Shown here piece by piece: positions 1 through 7,883 of a stretch of 64,000 bases of DNA. The DNA is from JBBIPZ01 sp037442505 [NCBI: Deltaproteobacteria bacterium] (GTDB lineage Bacteria; CALINM01): the NCBI GenBank assembly GCA_037442505.1, contig JBBIPZ010000012.1:1-64000 (forward strand). The letters are read 5' to 3'. Below the pieces are notes generated by a model. The model was not told the DNA's origin and ran no database searches. It saw nothing but the letters and a program-made list of their open reading frames with translations. The position numbers were made by a program, and so were the translations under genes. Numbering within the stretch: position 1 is the first letter of the stretch; each line of letters begins with the position of its first letter.

Positions 1-10
1 CCAGGAGTTA

Positions 11-18
11 CCTCCTTT
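11..18 (-). promoter_or_regulatory. Ribosome binding site of a minus-strand gene off the left edge
   Basis: Read on the minus strand this is a perfect Shine-Dalgarno core (AAAGGAGG). No start codon lies in the ten bases left before the window edge, so a minus-strand gene probably starts just outside the window, downstream of the GntR regulator gene. Confidence 0.5.
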
Positions 19-47
19 GTTTAAATAAAATTTGTAATTGTAAATAA

Positions 48-62
48 TGGACCTGTCCCCTA
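48..62 (+). repeat. 15-bp repeat, copy 1 (TGGACCTGTCCCCTA)
   Basis: This 15-mer is identical to positions 7869-7883 in the same orientation. An imperfect inverted copy with the shared core GGGACAGGTC lies at 7764-7785. The two direct copies sit on either side of the whole malonate gene island. It could be a REP-like motif or a scar of recombination. No transposase is visible. Confidence 0.6.
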
Positions 63-95
63 ATTAAAAAAAACAAATTTGTTATTGAAAAAATT

Positions 96-776
96 TTACT
101 TAGCTTCAACTGTTAGATTTTTGATAGTGGAAAGTAAATCTGAAAAGCGTTCGCCTTGAACGAGGATATGTTCTTTAGCAAGTTTTTCGGCTTTGTCAGC
201 ATCACCATTAGCAATGGCATTTATTATTGCTTCATGTTCTTTCAGTGACGACTCTATTCTACCTCTAACCCTTAACTGCAGTCTTCTATAAGAGGCTAAT
301 CTTTTATGTAGTTGTGATGTTTGCTCAATTAAGAAGTCATTATGACTTGCTCTGTATAAAGCTAAATGAAAAGCTTCATTTTTGTGATAGTAAAGATCTG
401 GATTTTTACATACCTCTTTCTTTTGACATTCCCTGTGTGTGTCTATAAGGTTTTTCAGTTCTTCTTCTGTTATTCTTCTTGCTGCCAATCTTGCACACAT
501 ACCCTCTAACTCAGCCATTACTTCAAACATTTCGTAAAGTCCTTTTGGATCAATGGAGGTTACGATTGCACCTCTTCTTGGCCTAATCTCTACTAATCCT
601 GAGGAGCTTAGTTGAATCAATGCTTCTCTTATTGGTGTTCTTGATACACCAAACATGTTTGCTAACTCGATTTCATCTAATTTCTTTCCTGGAGGAAATG
701 TGCCTGTTGCAATGAGCTCCTCTATTTTCTCTCTGAGCTCGAAAGATAGTTTTGAAGGAGATGTCCGTTTTTTCAT
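96..776 (-). CDS. GntR-family regulator, FCD subfamily (MatR/MdcY-like)
   Basis: This 226-residue DNA-binding repressor or activator has a winged-helix GntR domain at about residues 10-75 (core GVSRTPIREALIQL). An all-helical FCD ligand-binding domain follows at about 80-215, with several His/Asp residues that in this family bind a metal and a small carboxylic acid. The gene is divergent from the TRAP transporter and malonate genes, and the 117-bp gap holds a TGTATACA palindrome typical of FCD operators. FCD regulators often control organic-acid uptake, and MatR controls malonate genes in rhizobia. The inferred role is malonate-responsive control of the island. The family is certain; the ligand is inferred from neighbours. 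Confidence 0.85.
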   Translation of the reverse strand: MKKRTSPSKLSFELREKIEELIATGTFPPGKKLDEIELANMFGVSRTPIREALIQLSSSGLVEIRPRRGAIVTSIDPKGLYEMFEVMAELEGMCARLAARRITEEELKNLIDTHRECQKKEVCKNPDLYYHKNEAFHLALYRASHNDFLIEQTSQLHKRLASYRRLQLRVRGRIESSLKEHEAIINAIANGDADKAEKLAKEHILVQGERFSDLLSTIKNLTVEAK

Positions 777-824
777 AATTTTTAGAACTAATATATACCA
801 AAAATTTTTTTGTGTAAATAATTA

Positions 825-851
825 TTGACTTAGTATTCAAAATTTTATAAA
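825..851 (+). promoter_or_regulatory. Putative promoter of the TRAP/malonate operon
   Basis: A -35-like TTGACT (825-830) and a -10-like TATAAA (846-851) are separated by a short 15-bp spacer. The box lies 43 bases before the dctP start and abuts the TGTATACA palindrome. The short spacer suggests a weak or regulated promoter. This is sequence inspection only. Confidence 0.4.
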
Positions 852-864
852 TTGTATACACAAA
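851..864 (+). promoter_or_regulatory. Putative GntR/FCD operator
   Basis: The stretch contains TTGTATACACAA with the perfect 8-bp palindrome TGTATACA at 853-860. It lies between the divergent regulator and dctP, at the end of the putative -10 box. It closely resembles the TTGTATACA-type sites reported for FCD regulators, including the MatR operator. Binding here would block transcription of the transporter operon. Confidence 0.5.
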
Positions 865-893
865 CAATGTTTTACTAAAAAAGGAGGGAGGGT

Positions 894-1922
894 ATGCATA
901 ATTTAAAGGTAAAAATTGGTATTTTGGTAGTGTTAGCTCTAATTTTGGTTGTCTCAAAAGTTAACACTGTTTCATCTAAGCAGCAAAGAGTTATAAAAAT
1001 TTCTCATCAGTTTCCTGCAAGTACTGGTGATAAGGGTGATTTTAGAGACTGACTGTGTCGCAAATTTGCAACAGAGGTTGAGAAAAGAACAAAGGGACAA
1101 CTTAAATTTGAAATCTATCCATCAAGTTCTCTTTTTAAAGCAACATCTCAAATATCGGCAATGAGAAAGGGTGCACTGGATATGGGGCTTATTCCTATAT
1201 CTTATGGCAGTGGAGAAATTTCAGAGGCAAATTTAGGTCTTATGCCTGCCTTGGTTACGAGTTATGAACAGGGCTTGAGATGGAAAGATGCACCAATTGG
1301 CAAAAAATTTGCAGAAATTCTCGCAAAGCACAATATTATAATTCTTACGTGGGTATGGCAGGGTGGTGGAATAGCATCTACTAAGGGTAAGTTAGTAGCA
1401 CCTGAAAATTTTGTGGGTGTGAAGATTCGTGGCGGGAGCAGAGAGATGGATATGATGCTAAAGGAAGCTGGTGCATCGGTAGTTAATATGCCGTCAAGTG
1501 AGATTTATAATGCCATGCAATCAGGTGTTATTGATGCTGCTCTTACATCAAGCACGTCTTTAATAAGCTATAGGTTATATGAGTTTACAAAAAATGTAAC
1601 TACAGCAAGAAAAAAATCTTTCTGGTATATGTTAGAACCTCTTGTAATGTCAAAAAGTCTTTTTGATTCGCTAACCCCGGAGCAGCAAAAGATTGTATTA
1701 GAAGTAGGTGCAAGTCTCGAAAAGTTTGGTATGGAAGAAGCTAAGAAAGATGACCAGAGAATGGCAGAAGTCTATGCAAAAGCTGGTGCTAAAGTTCACG
1801 ATATGGATGAAAAAACCTTTGAAAGGTGGAGAGAGATAGCCAAAAAAACCGCTTATAAAGATTTTATGGCAAAAGTTAAAAATGGCAAAGAGCTTCTTGA
1901 TATGGCACTTAGTGTTAAATAA
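894..1922 (+). pseudogene. dctP: TRAP transporter solute-binding protein, DctP family, with in-frame TGA
   Basis: This is the periplasmic binding subunit of a TRAP carboxylate transporter, 342 codons if read through. The start at 894 follows a strong AAGGAGG (881-887) and encodes a signal peptide (hydrophobic residues 8-21). Codon 53 (1050-1052) is TGA within the conserved stretch GDFRD*LCRKFA, where homologues usually have Arg, so a single CGA-to-TGA change explains it. The rest of the frame is undamaged over 290 codons, with the usual motifs (MRKGALDM, GVKIRGG, NAMQSGVIDAALTS). Possible readings are a recent nonsense mutation, recoding as selenocysteine or another residue, or a sequencing error. 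A small stem-loop (1053-1074) follows the TGA but does not look like a good bacterial SECIS. An internal restart at 1161 would lose the signal peptide. Confidence 0.75.
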
Positions 1923-1930
1923 TGATTATA

Positions 1931-1957
1931 GGGGCTAAAGCTTTAGCCCCTTTTTTT
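1931..1957 (+). terminator. Hairpin terminator between dctP and dctQ
   Basis: A perfect 10+10 palindrome, GGGGCTAAAG followed by CTTTAGCCCC, is followed by seven T residues. It lies within the operon, so it probably acts as a partial terminator or mRNA stabiliser that makes binding protein more abundant than the membrane subunits. This is a common arrangement in uptake operons. Confidence 0.85.
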
Positions 1958-1970
1958 AGAGAGGTCCTGA

Positions 1971-2510
1971 ATGAAAGTAATATCATCTTTTATTAAGAAG
2001 TTTAACACCTTAATGGGATTTGTGTCGGCTATTGTAATAATGATAGTTTCTGGCACCCTTTTTTTTGGAGTGTTTGTTAGATACTTTCTTTCATGGCCTA
2101 CAGATTGGGAGATTGAGCTTAGTGTTATGCTTCTTATAATCTCAACTTTTATGGCTGCGGGTTTTACCCAGATTTCGAGGGGGCATGTTAATATCGAAAT
2201 CATCGATAGCCTGTTGTCAAAAAGGTTAATTAAGTGGCGTATTTTGATATCTGATATTATTTCATTTCTGTTTTGCGGTTTTATAAGCTATAGCAGCTGC
2301 AAGCTTTTTTATGAAGCATTCACCGAGGGTAGAATGAGTGAGTCTTCGTGGGGACCAAAGCTCTGGCCGGTATTTTTGTTTATGGCATTTGGTATGACAA
2401 TGTTAACTATTCAAATAGTTGTCCAACTTTTTGAAGAAAGTATACCGAATGTTTTGAAGAAAGACGTTACTACTGAACATAAAGTTTCTGATGCTGAATT
2501 AATGGAGTAG
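1971..2510 (+). CDS. dctQ: TRAP transporter small membrane subunit, DctQ family
   Basis: A 179-residue inner-membrane protein with four predicted membrane helices (about 12-34, 45-65, 85-107, 127-150), the size and topology of DctQ. It contains the family feature of a tryptophan-rich second segment (SWPTDWEIE). It pairs with DctM to form the Na+- or H+-driven channel that accepts substrate from DctP. The ATG follows an AGAGG ribosome site. The substrate is inferred to be malonate from the downstream enzymes; rhizobial malonate uptake (MatPQM) is also of TRAP type. Confidence 0.9.
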   Translation: MKVISSFIKKFNTLMGFVSAIVIMIVSGTLFFGVFVRYFLSWPTDWEIELSVMLLIISTFMAAGFTQISRGHVNIEIIDSLLSKRLIKWRILISDIISFLFCGFISYSSCKLFYEAFTEGRMSESSWGPKLWPVFLFMAFGMTMLTIQIVVQLFEESIPNVLKKDVTTEHKVSDAELME

Positions 2511-2519
2511 GAGCTTAAA

Positions 2520-3854
2520 ATGAGCACACTCGAGATAGGTATTTTATATACTATTGCAACAGTTTTGATAATGTTTTCTGGTGTTCCCATTGCTTTTGCT
2601 GTTGGAACTGTAGCTTTAATATTTATGTTTGTGTTTATGCCCATGTCACAGGTTTTGATTGTTGCTGAAAACATTTACAGTGAGCTTAATAATTTCACAC
2701 TTCTTACAATACCCCTTTTCATATTTATGGGAGCTTCTATTGGGAAGTCTAAAGCAGGTTCTGACCTTTATAATTCCCTTAACAAATGGCTTTATAAAAT
2801 TCCTGGCGGCTTGGGCGTTGCTAATACAATTGCTTGTTCTATATTTGCAGCAATGTGTGGTTCCTCACCGGCTACCTGTGCAGCTATTGGAAGCTCTGGA
2901 ATACCGGAGATGAGAAAAAGAGGTTATTCTAATGCCCTTGCAACAGGAATTATTGGTGCTGGTGGTACTTTAGGTATTTTAATCCCGCCAAGTTTAACGA
3001 TGATTTTGTATGGTCTTGCAACGGAACAATCTATAGGTAGGCTTTTTATGGCGGGTGTTGGTCCTGGAATTCTTCTTACATTGCTATTTTCAATCTGGGT
3101 AGTAATTAAATACTGGCTTGAAAAGAGGTCAAAAAAGAGTGCTGATAAAAACAATCAGGAGATAATGATTGAAAGATATACTATTAAGGAAAAGTTAGCT
3201 ACCATTCCAAGATTGTTACCATTTTTAGTTCTTATCCTTTTTATTATGTATGCTCTTTACGGTGGCGTTGCTACACCATCTGAGGTTGCAGGGATCGGTG
3301 CTATTGGTGCATTTGTTCTTGTTGCGATAGTTTACAGAACATGGAGATGGAAAGATTTAAAACCCATATTCGCTGGAACGGCTAAGGAATCAAGTATGAT
3401 TATGTTAATAATAGGCATGTCCTTTTTGTTTACCTATGTTATGAGCTATCTTCATATAACACAGGAAGTTGCGGCATGGCTTGTATCATTAAATCTAAGC
3501 AAGTGGCAATTTATTTTCTGGATTAACATTTTGTTACTTTTTCTTGGTTGTTTATTACCACCTGTTGCAATTATTTTGATGGTAATGCCGATTATACTAC
3601 CACCATTGAAGGCTTTGAATATTGATTTGATATGGTTCAGCGCAATTTTAACAGTAAACATGGAAATGGGGCTTATAACACCCCCTATGGGTTTGAATCT
3701 TTTCGTTATAAATGGTGTCGCATCTGATATACCTTTTAAAGACATCATGAAGGGAATTGTTCCTTTTTTAATTATTATGGTTATTGGCATTGTGTTAATG
3801 TGCATTTTCCCTGAAATTGTGATGTGGCTACCAAACAAATATAAAGGAGTATGA
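2520..3854 (+). CDS. dctM: TRAP transporter large membrane subunit, DctM family
   Basis: A 444-residue polytopic permease with about twelve membrane helices and the DctM signatures SSPATCAAIGSSGIPEM and GTLGILIPPS near residues 120-160, plus ITPPMGLNLFV near 385. This subunit forms the ion-coupled translocation path. The ribosome site overlaps the dctQ stop, and the end overlaps the matB start by four bases (ATGA), so translation is coupled. No defects are visible. Confidence 0.93.
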   Translation: MSTLEIGILYTIATVLIMFSGVPIAFAVGTVALIFMFVFMPMSQVLIVAENIYSELNNFTLLTIPLFIFMGASIGKSKAGSDLYNSLNKWLYKIPGGLGVANTIACSIFAAMCGSSPATCAAIGSSGIPEMRKRGYSNALATGIIGAGGTLGILIPPSLTMILYGLATEQSIGRLFMAGVGPGILLTLLFSIWVVIKYWLEKRSKKSADKNNQEIMIERYTIKEKLATIPRLLPFLVLILFIMYALYGGVATPSEVAGIGAIGAFVLVAIVYRTWRWKDLKPIFAGTAKESSMIMLIIGMSFLFTYVMSYLHITQEVAAWLVSLNLSKWQFIFWINILLLFLGCLLPPVAIILMVMPIILPPLKALNIDLIWFSAILTVNMEMGLITPPMGLNLFVINGVASDIPFKDIMKGIVPFLIIMVIGIVLMCIFPEIVMWLPNKYKGV

Positions 3855-5383
3855 AAGTGAGAGAAAATTTATTTAATGTCTTAAGTTCAAGTTTTCCTGT
3901 TGATTCAAATGCACCATGCTTAATCTTGCCTGATGGCAGGATAGTAACATATGTTGAACTTGTAAGAGAATCGGCAAGGATGGCAAATTTGCTTGTAAAT
4001 AAATTCAATGTCGAACCAGGAGATAGGGTGGCTGTGCAGATTAGAAAATCACCCTATGCTATCTTTTTGTATTTTGGGGTTTTAAGAGCTGGAGCTATAT
4101 ATTTGCCGATGAATGATGCTTATCAGAGGCATGAAGTTGAATACTTTTTAAAAGATGCCAGGCCAAAGGTATTTTTCTGTGTGCCTGAAAAAAAGGAAGT
4201 TTCAATTGATATGGCAAAAAATTCCGGCGTTCCGTATGTACAGGGTATTGATGAAAAAGGTACAGGTGAGTTTTTTGATATTTTCTATAAAGAGTCTGAT
4301 AGTTTTGAGACAATCGATACTGATTCAGATGATATTGCTGCAATTTTATACACCTCAGGGACTACAGGAAGACCTAAGGGAGCAATGCTTTCTCATAAAA
4401 ATCTTATTGTAAATGCTAAAACCCTTCATAGTTACTGGGCATTTCAAAAAGGTGATGTGCTTCTTCATATGCTGCCCATATATCATGTTCATGGGCTTTT
4501 TGTAGCAAACCACTGCACTTTGCTAAATGGTAGCCCCATACTTTTTGAGCCCAAATTCGATGTAAAAAGGGCAATAGAGCTGTTGCCAAAAGCAACTGTA
4601 TTTATGGGCGTACCTACTTATTATGTTAGGCTTCTTCTGGATGAAAATTTTACTGCAGATGTTTGTAGAAATATGAGGTTGTTTATTTCTGGATCTGCAC
4701 CACTTTTGCCAGAAACTTTCGAGGAATTTAAGAAAAGAACGGGGCATACAATTCTGGAAAGATATGGCATGACAGAAGGGGGTATGTTTACATCCAATCC
4801 TTACGATGGGTTAAGGAAATCCGGGACAGTGGGATTTCCTCTACCAGGTGTTTCGATAAGAGTTGTAAATGATGAGGGTAAGGAAGCTGGTATAGACGAA
4901 GTTGGCTATATCCAGGTCAAAGGAGAAAATGTTTTTAATGGTTATTGGAGTATGCTAGAAAAAACAAAAGAAGAGTTTACTGAAGATGGTTATTTTAAAA
5001 CTGGTGATATGGGTAAATGGGATAAGGATGGCTATTTATCCATAGTTGGCAGGTCAAAAGACTTAATAATAACTGGTGGACTTAATGTCTATCCAAAAGA
5101 GATAGAAGAGGTGATTGATAAGATTCCAGGGGTTTTTGAGTCTGCAGTTGTTGGATTGCCTCATGCTGATTTTGGTGAGGCTGTAACAGCCTTTGTTGTC
5201 AAAAGAAATGATGATGCGGGGAGAAAACTCTCAGAACAGGAAATAATTGAGACATTGAAGAAAACTATCGCAAATTTTAAAGTCCCCAAAGCAGTTTATT
5301 TTATAGATGAATTACCACGGAACAGTATGGGGAAGGTTCAAAAAAATGTGTTAAGAGAAAAATTTGCAGCCCTGTTCAAATAA
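3851..5383 (+). CDS. matB: Malonyl-CoA synthetase, MatB type (AMP-forming ligase)
   Basis: A 510-residue acyl-adenylate-forming enzyme that would convert malonate, ATP and CoA to malonyl-CoA, AMP and PPi. Seen in order are the phosphate loop YTSGTTGRPKGAM (about 168-180), the MatB-typical stretch ERYGMTEGGMFTSNPYDG (about 303-320), the hinge GRSKDLIITGGLNVYPKE (about 402-420) and the C-terminal catalytic lysine in NSMGKVQK. The TSNPYDG stretch after the A5 motif is characteristic of malonyl-CoA synthetases among AMP ligases. It overlaps dctM and is followed three bases later by mdcD. A general fatty-acid ligase is the main alternative and is less likely given the neighbours. Confidence 0.85.
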   Translation: MKVRENLFNVLSSSFPVDSNAPCLILPDGRIVTYVELVRESARMANLLVNKFNVEPGDRVAVQIRKSPYAIFLYFGVLRAGAIYLPMNDAYQRHEVEYFLKDARPKVFFCVPEKKEVSIDMAKNSGVPYVQGIDEKGTGEFFDIFYKESDSFETIDTDSDDIAAILYTSGTTGRPKGAMLSHKNLIVNAKTLHSYWAFQKGDVLLHMLPIYHVHGLFVANHCTLLNGSPILFEPKFDVKRAIELLPKATVFMGVPTYYVRLLLDENFTADVCRNMRLFISGSAPLLPETFEEFKKRTGHTILERYGMTEGGMFTSNPYDGLRKSGTVGFPLPGVSIRVVNDEGKEAGIDEVGYIQVKGENVFNGYWSMLEKTKEEFTEDGYFKTGDMGKWDKDGYLSIVGRSKDLIITGGLNVYPKEIEEVIDKIPGVFESAVVGLPHADFGEAVTAFVVKRNDDAGRKLSEQEIIETLKKTIANFKVPKAVYFIDELPRNSMGKVQKNVLREKFAALFK

Positions 5384-5386
5384 AAT

Positions 5387-6169
5387 ATGTCTGAGGATTC
5401 TTTTTTCAGTCTAACTGCAAGAGAAAGGGTGTATAGTATCTGTGACGATGATGACTTTTTGGAGATAAATATCACTGTTGATCTAACAAATTCTCATCTG
5501 AAATCACTGGGGCTTATTGTTAGAGAAGATGATGGGGTTATCATTGGGTTGGGTAAAATAGACGATGCAAAAGTAATTTTAATTTCTCAGGATTGCACCT
5601 TTTATGGTGGTTCTGTAGGTGAAATCCACGGTGCTAAGATAAAAGGCATTTTAGACCATTCTCTAAATTCAAAACCAGATGGGGTTATTTTTATAATAGA
5701 TTCTGGTGGTGTTAGGTTACAAGAGGCAAATTCAGGGTTAGTTGCATTATCAGAAATTATAAAGTCCCTTCTCCATATAAGAAACACATGGGTACCAGTA
5801 ATTGCTGTAATTGGTGGCTATTGTGGCGCCTTCGGCGGTATGGGAATTTTGGCAAGACTTTGTAGTGAAATAATAATGACAGAAAAGGGTAGAATGGGTT
5901 TAAGCGGTCCCGAAGTTATAAAAACAGTTAAAGGGGAGGACGAATTTAACTCTAACGATAGGGAACTGATAATAAAAACAGTTGGTGCTTATGCAAGAAA
6001 GGAAATTGGTGAAGTCAAATATGTAGTGAAAGACAGCGTTAAAGTGGTGAGAAATACTATTGTTAAAGTGTTAAGGAAACTTAAAGTCAATACTACAAGT
6101 TTATACAATGAAATTTTTGCTGAACATGAGGAATTAAAAAAACGATTGAAAGTTTACAAAAATGAATAG
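5387..6169 (+). CDS. mdcD: Malonate decarboxylase beta subunit (carboxyltransferase fold)
   Basis: A 260-residue crotonase-fold subunit. The block GGSVGEIHGAKIKG (about 72-85), the stretch DSGGVRLQEANSGL (about 105-118), GGYCGAFGGMGI and GRMGLSGPEVI match biotin-independent malonate decarboxylase beta subunits closely. In characterised systems MdcD and MdcE together decarboxylate malonyl bound to the acyl-carrier subunit MdcC. No MdcA, MdcB, MdcC, MdcG or MdcH is encoded nearby; a malonyl-CoA synthetase sits directly upstream instead. The inferred substrate is therefore malonyl-CoA. The ATG is only three bases after the matB stop, with a weak ribosome site that suggests coupling. Confidence 0.85.
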   Translation: MSEDSFFSLTARERVYSICDDDDFLEINITVDLTNSHLKSLGLIVREDDGVIIGLGKIDDAKVILISQDCTFYGGSVGEIHGAKIKGILDHSLNSKPDGVIFIIDSGGVRLQEANSGLVALSEIIKSLLHIRNTWVPVIAVIGGYCGAFGGMGILARLCSEIIMTEKGRMGLSGPEVIKTVKGEDEFNSNDRELIIKTVGAYARKEIGEVKYVVKDSVKVVRNTIVKVLRKLKVNTTSLYNEIFAEHEELKKRLKVYKNE

Positions 6170-6890
6170 TGAGATACTTTTCAACAAATTATTCGGTATA
6201 GGCAATTATACTATAATTATAGATGGTTACTTTCTCTATGGTGATGCAATTGCTGGGGGAGAGAATTTAAAGATTATTGGAACGTGCAAGAGCGTTGCCA
6301 TAGATTCAAAACTGGCTCTTCGAATTTCAGAAAAGGTTTTGGAAACCATCAAAGAGGATAAAGGTAGAGAAACAGATAAAAGGCCTATAGTTTTTCTCGT
6401 TGATACACAGGGGCATAAACTATCACGATTTGAAGAGTATATAGGCATAAATGGTTACTTTGCCCATATGGCAAAATGTATATTTCTTGCAAGTGCATCG
6501 GGACATAAAACTATCTCTATCGTTCATGGCGAGGCAGTTAGTGGTTGTTTTTTAGCCTTTGCGATGATGGCAGATAAAGTTTGTGCTTTAAAAGATGCTA
6601 AAATATGTGTTATGGATTTAAAAGCAATGTCACGTATAACAAAAATTGAATATGAAAAACTTGTTGAGCTTTCAAAGATTTCTCCGATTTTTGCCCCCGG
6701 TGTTTATAATTACTGGCTGATGGGTGGTGTGCATGAGATATGGGAAGAGGATGAAAACTGGCAGGAAAATCTTTTAAAATCAATTCAGAATCTGGGAAAA
6801 ATAGACAGTAGATACAATTTAGGCTTTCAAAGAGGCGGAAGGATTGTTGCCAAATCGGTAATTGAACAAATAAAAAATTATAAGGCTTAA
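6162..6890 (+). CDS. mdcE: Malonate decarboxylase gamma subunit
   Basis: A 242-residue partner of MdcD. It shows GYFLYGDAIAGGENLKIIG near the start, the signature LVDTQGHKLSRFEEYIGIN (about 80-98), GEAVSGCFLAFAMMAD (about 124-139) and VMDLKAMSRITKI, the pattern of MdcE proteins. The subunit forms the thioester-binding half of the decarboxylase. Its start overlaps the mdcD stop by eight bases, so the two are translationally coupled in the expected 1:1 pairing. It is shorter than many MdcE proteins, but no core block is missing. Confidence 0.85.
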   Translation: MNSEILFNKLFGIGNYTIIIDGYFLYGDAIAGGENLKIIGTCKSVAIDSKLALRISEKVLETIKEDKGRETDKRPIVFLVDTQGHKLSRFEEYIGINGYFAHMAKCIFLASASGHKTISIVHGEAVSGCFLAFAMMADKVCALKDAKICVMDLKAMSRITKIEYEKLVELSKISPIFAPGVYNYWLMGGVHEIWEEDENWQENLLKSIQNLGKIDSRYNLGFQRGGRIVAKSVIEQIKNYKA

Positions 6891-6894
6891 GAAG

Positions 6895-7692
6895 TTGGTT
6901 TACTTTCTTTTATACATTCTTATTGGATGCTTTGTTGGTTTTGTTGCTGGGCTTTTTGGTGTGGGTGGTGGAACAACTCAGGTTCCATTGCTGCTAATGA
7001 TTTTCAAAGCTCAGGGATTTCCTGATAAATATGTAATGCATTTGGCTCTTGGCACATCTATGGCTTCCATTTTTTTTACTTCCCTATCCAGTATGAGGGC
7101 ACACTATTTAAAAGGTGCTGTAAGATGGGATATTTTTAGGGGTATGGCTCCAGGGTTACTTTTTGGCACATTTATAGGTTCCTTTTTTGCTGGAAGTTTG
7201 CCATCAAAAAGCTTAAAAATATTTTTTGTTTTTATAATGTATTTTGCGGCATTCCAGATAATTTTTGAATTTAAACCTAAGGGACATACAAAATTGCCTG
7301 GGAGGTTGGAACTTTTTATTGTTGGACTGCTTATTGGAGGAATATCTTCCCTTGCTGCTGCTGGTGGTGGATTTCTTACTGTGCCATTTATGCTTTTTTG
7401 TAATGTCATTATTTATCAGGCTGTTGGTACTGCAGCCGCATTGGGTTTTCCTATCGCACTGGCTGGTTTTTTGGGTTATGTAATAAGTGGGTTGAAGGTT
7501 AGTGGTATTCCCCACTATACCTTAGGATATGTGTATCTTCCTGCACTAATAAGCATTGTTTCAATGAGTATTTTCACAGCACCAAAGGGAGCAAATTTAG
7601 CGCATAGACTACCAGTTAAAAAGCTAAGAAGGCTTTTTGGTCTATTTTTAGCCTTACTCGCAACAAAGATACTTTTGGGTATAATTGGCTAA
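6895..7692 (+). CDS. TSUP (TauE/SafE) family membrane permease
   Basis: A 265-residue membrane protein with the two-fold repeated TSUP signature: AGLFGVGGGTTQVPLLLM (about 19-36) and a second GGISSLAAAGGGFLTVPFM (about 149-167). About eight membrane helices are expected. TSUP proteins carry small anions such as sulfite, sulfonates or carboxylates. Here it may export or import a carboxylate of malonate metabolism, but the substrate cannot be read from sequence. The TTG start is four bases after mdcE. A diverged copy of its C-terminus recurs 120 bases downstream (7787-7828). Confidence 0.8.
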   Translation: MVYFLLYILIGCFVGFVAGLFGVGGGTTQVPLLLMIFKAQGFPDKYVMHLALGTSMASIFFTSLSSMRAHYLKGAVRWDIFRGMAPGLLFGTFIGSFFAGSLPSKSLKIFFVFIMYFAAFQIIFEFKPKGHTKLPGRLELFIVGLLIGGISSLAAAGGGFLTVPFMLFCNVIIYQAVGTAAALGFPIALAGFLGYVISGLKVSGIPHYTLGYVYLPALISIVSMSIFTAPKGANLAHRLPVKKLRRLFGLFLALLATKILLGIIG

Positions 7693-7745
7693 AACCCCAG
7701 ATCTTAGTTAATAATACAAAATCAGTTAACCTTGGTTTTTTCTTA
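7693..7745 (+). terminator. Possible terminator after the malonate operon
   Basis: AAAACC shortly after the stop codon can pair with GGTTTT near 7734-7739, with additional weak pairing inside (AGTTAA with TTAACC/TTAACT) and a following T-rich run. The fold is imperfect and judged by eye. Confidence 0.35.
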
Positions 7746-7763
7746 GAGACATTAGGGGTATAC

Positions 7764-7785
7764 AAGGGACAGGTCTATAATTCAT
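7764..7785 (-). repeat. Inverted, imperfect copy of the 15-bp repeat
   Basis: The core GGGACAGGTC and the flank ATTCAT are shared with the reverse complement of 7861-7883, at roughly 18 of 23 positions. With copy 7869-7883 it forms an inverted pair around a relic of a permease gene. Confidence 0.55.
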
Positions 7786-7786
7786 T

Positions 7787-7828
7787 TTCTTATTGGCAAC
7801 AAAAATACTCATTGGCATAATCAGCTAA
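7787..7828 (+). pseudogene. Relic of a second TSUP permease gene (C-terminal 13 codons)
   Basis: The frame reads FLLATKILIGIIS then TAA, against FLALLATKILLGIIG at the end of the intact permease. Most base differences from the intact gene are synonymous, as expected for a diverged paralogue rather than a fresh duplication. The rest of the gene is absent. The relic lies between the inverted repeat copies. Confidence 0.6.
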
Positions 7829-7868
7829 AATCACAAGTCTTGACATATTGACATAAAAGTATGAATAG

Positions 7869-7883
7869 TGGACCTGTCCCCTA
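7869..7883 (+). repeat. 15-bp repeat, copy 2 (TGGACCTGTCCCCTA)
   Basis: Identical to 48-62 in the same orientation, with similar flanking bases (aata before both). It is followed by a low-complexity TATTGTG-rich stretch to about 7907. It lies just beyond the last malonate-island gene. Confidence 0.6.

Noticed and set aside
673-957. 94-residue open frame on the minus strand spanning the regulator-dctP gap
   Set aside because: It overlaps the GntR gene start and the dctP signal peptide, is low in complexity and has no ribosome site. It is a shadow frame.
1053-1074. Stem-loop after the dctP TGA as a selenocysteine insertion element
   Set aside because: The loop AATT lacks the conserved G and the distance to the TGA is short. 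No Sec genes are visible in the window. Kept only as a weak alternative.
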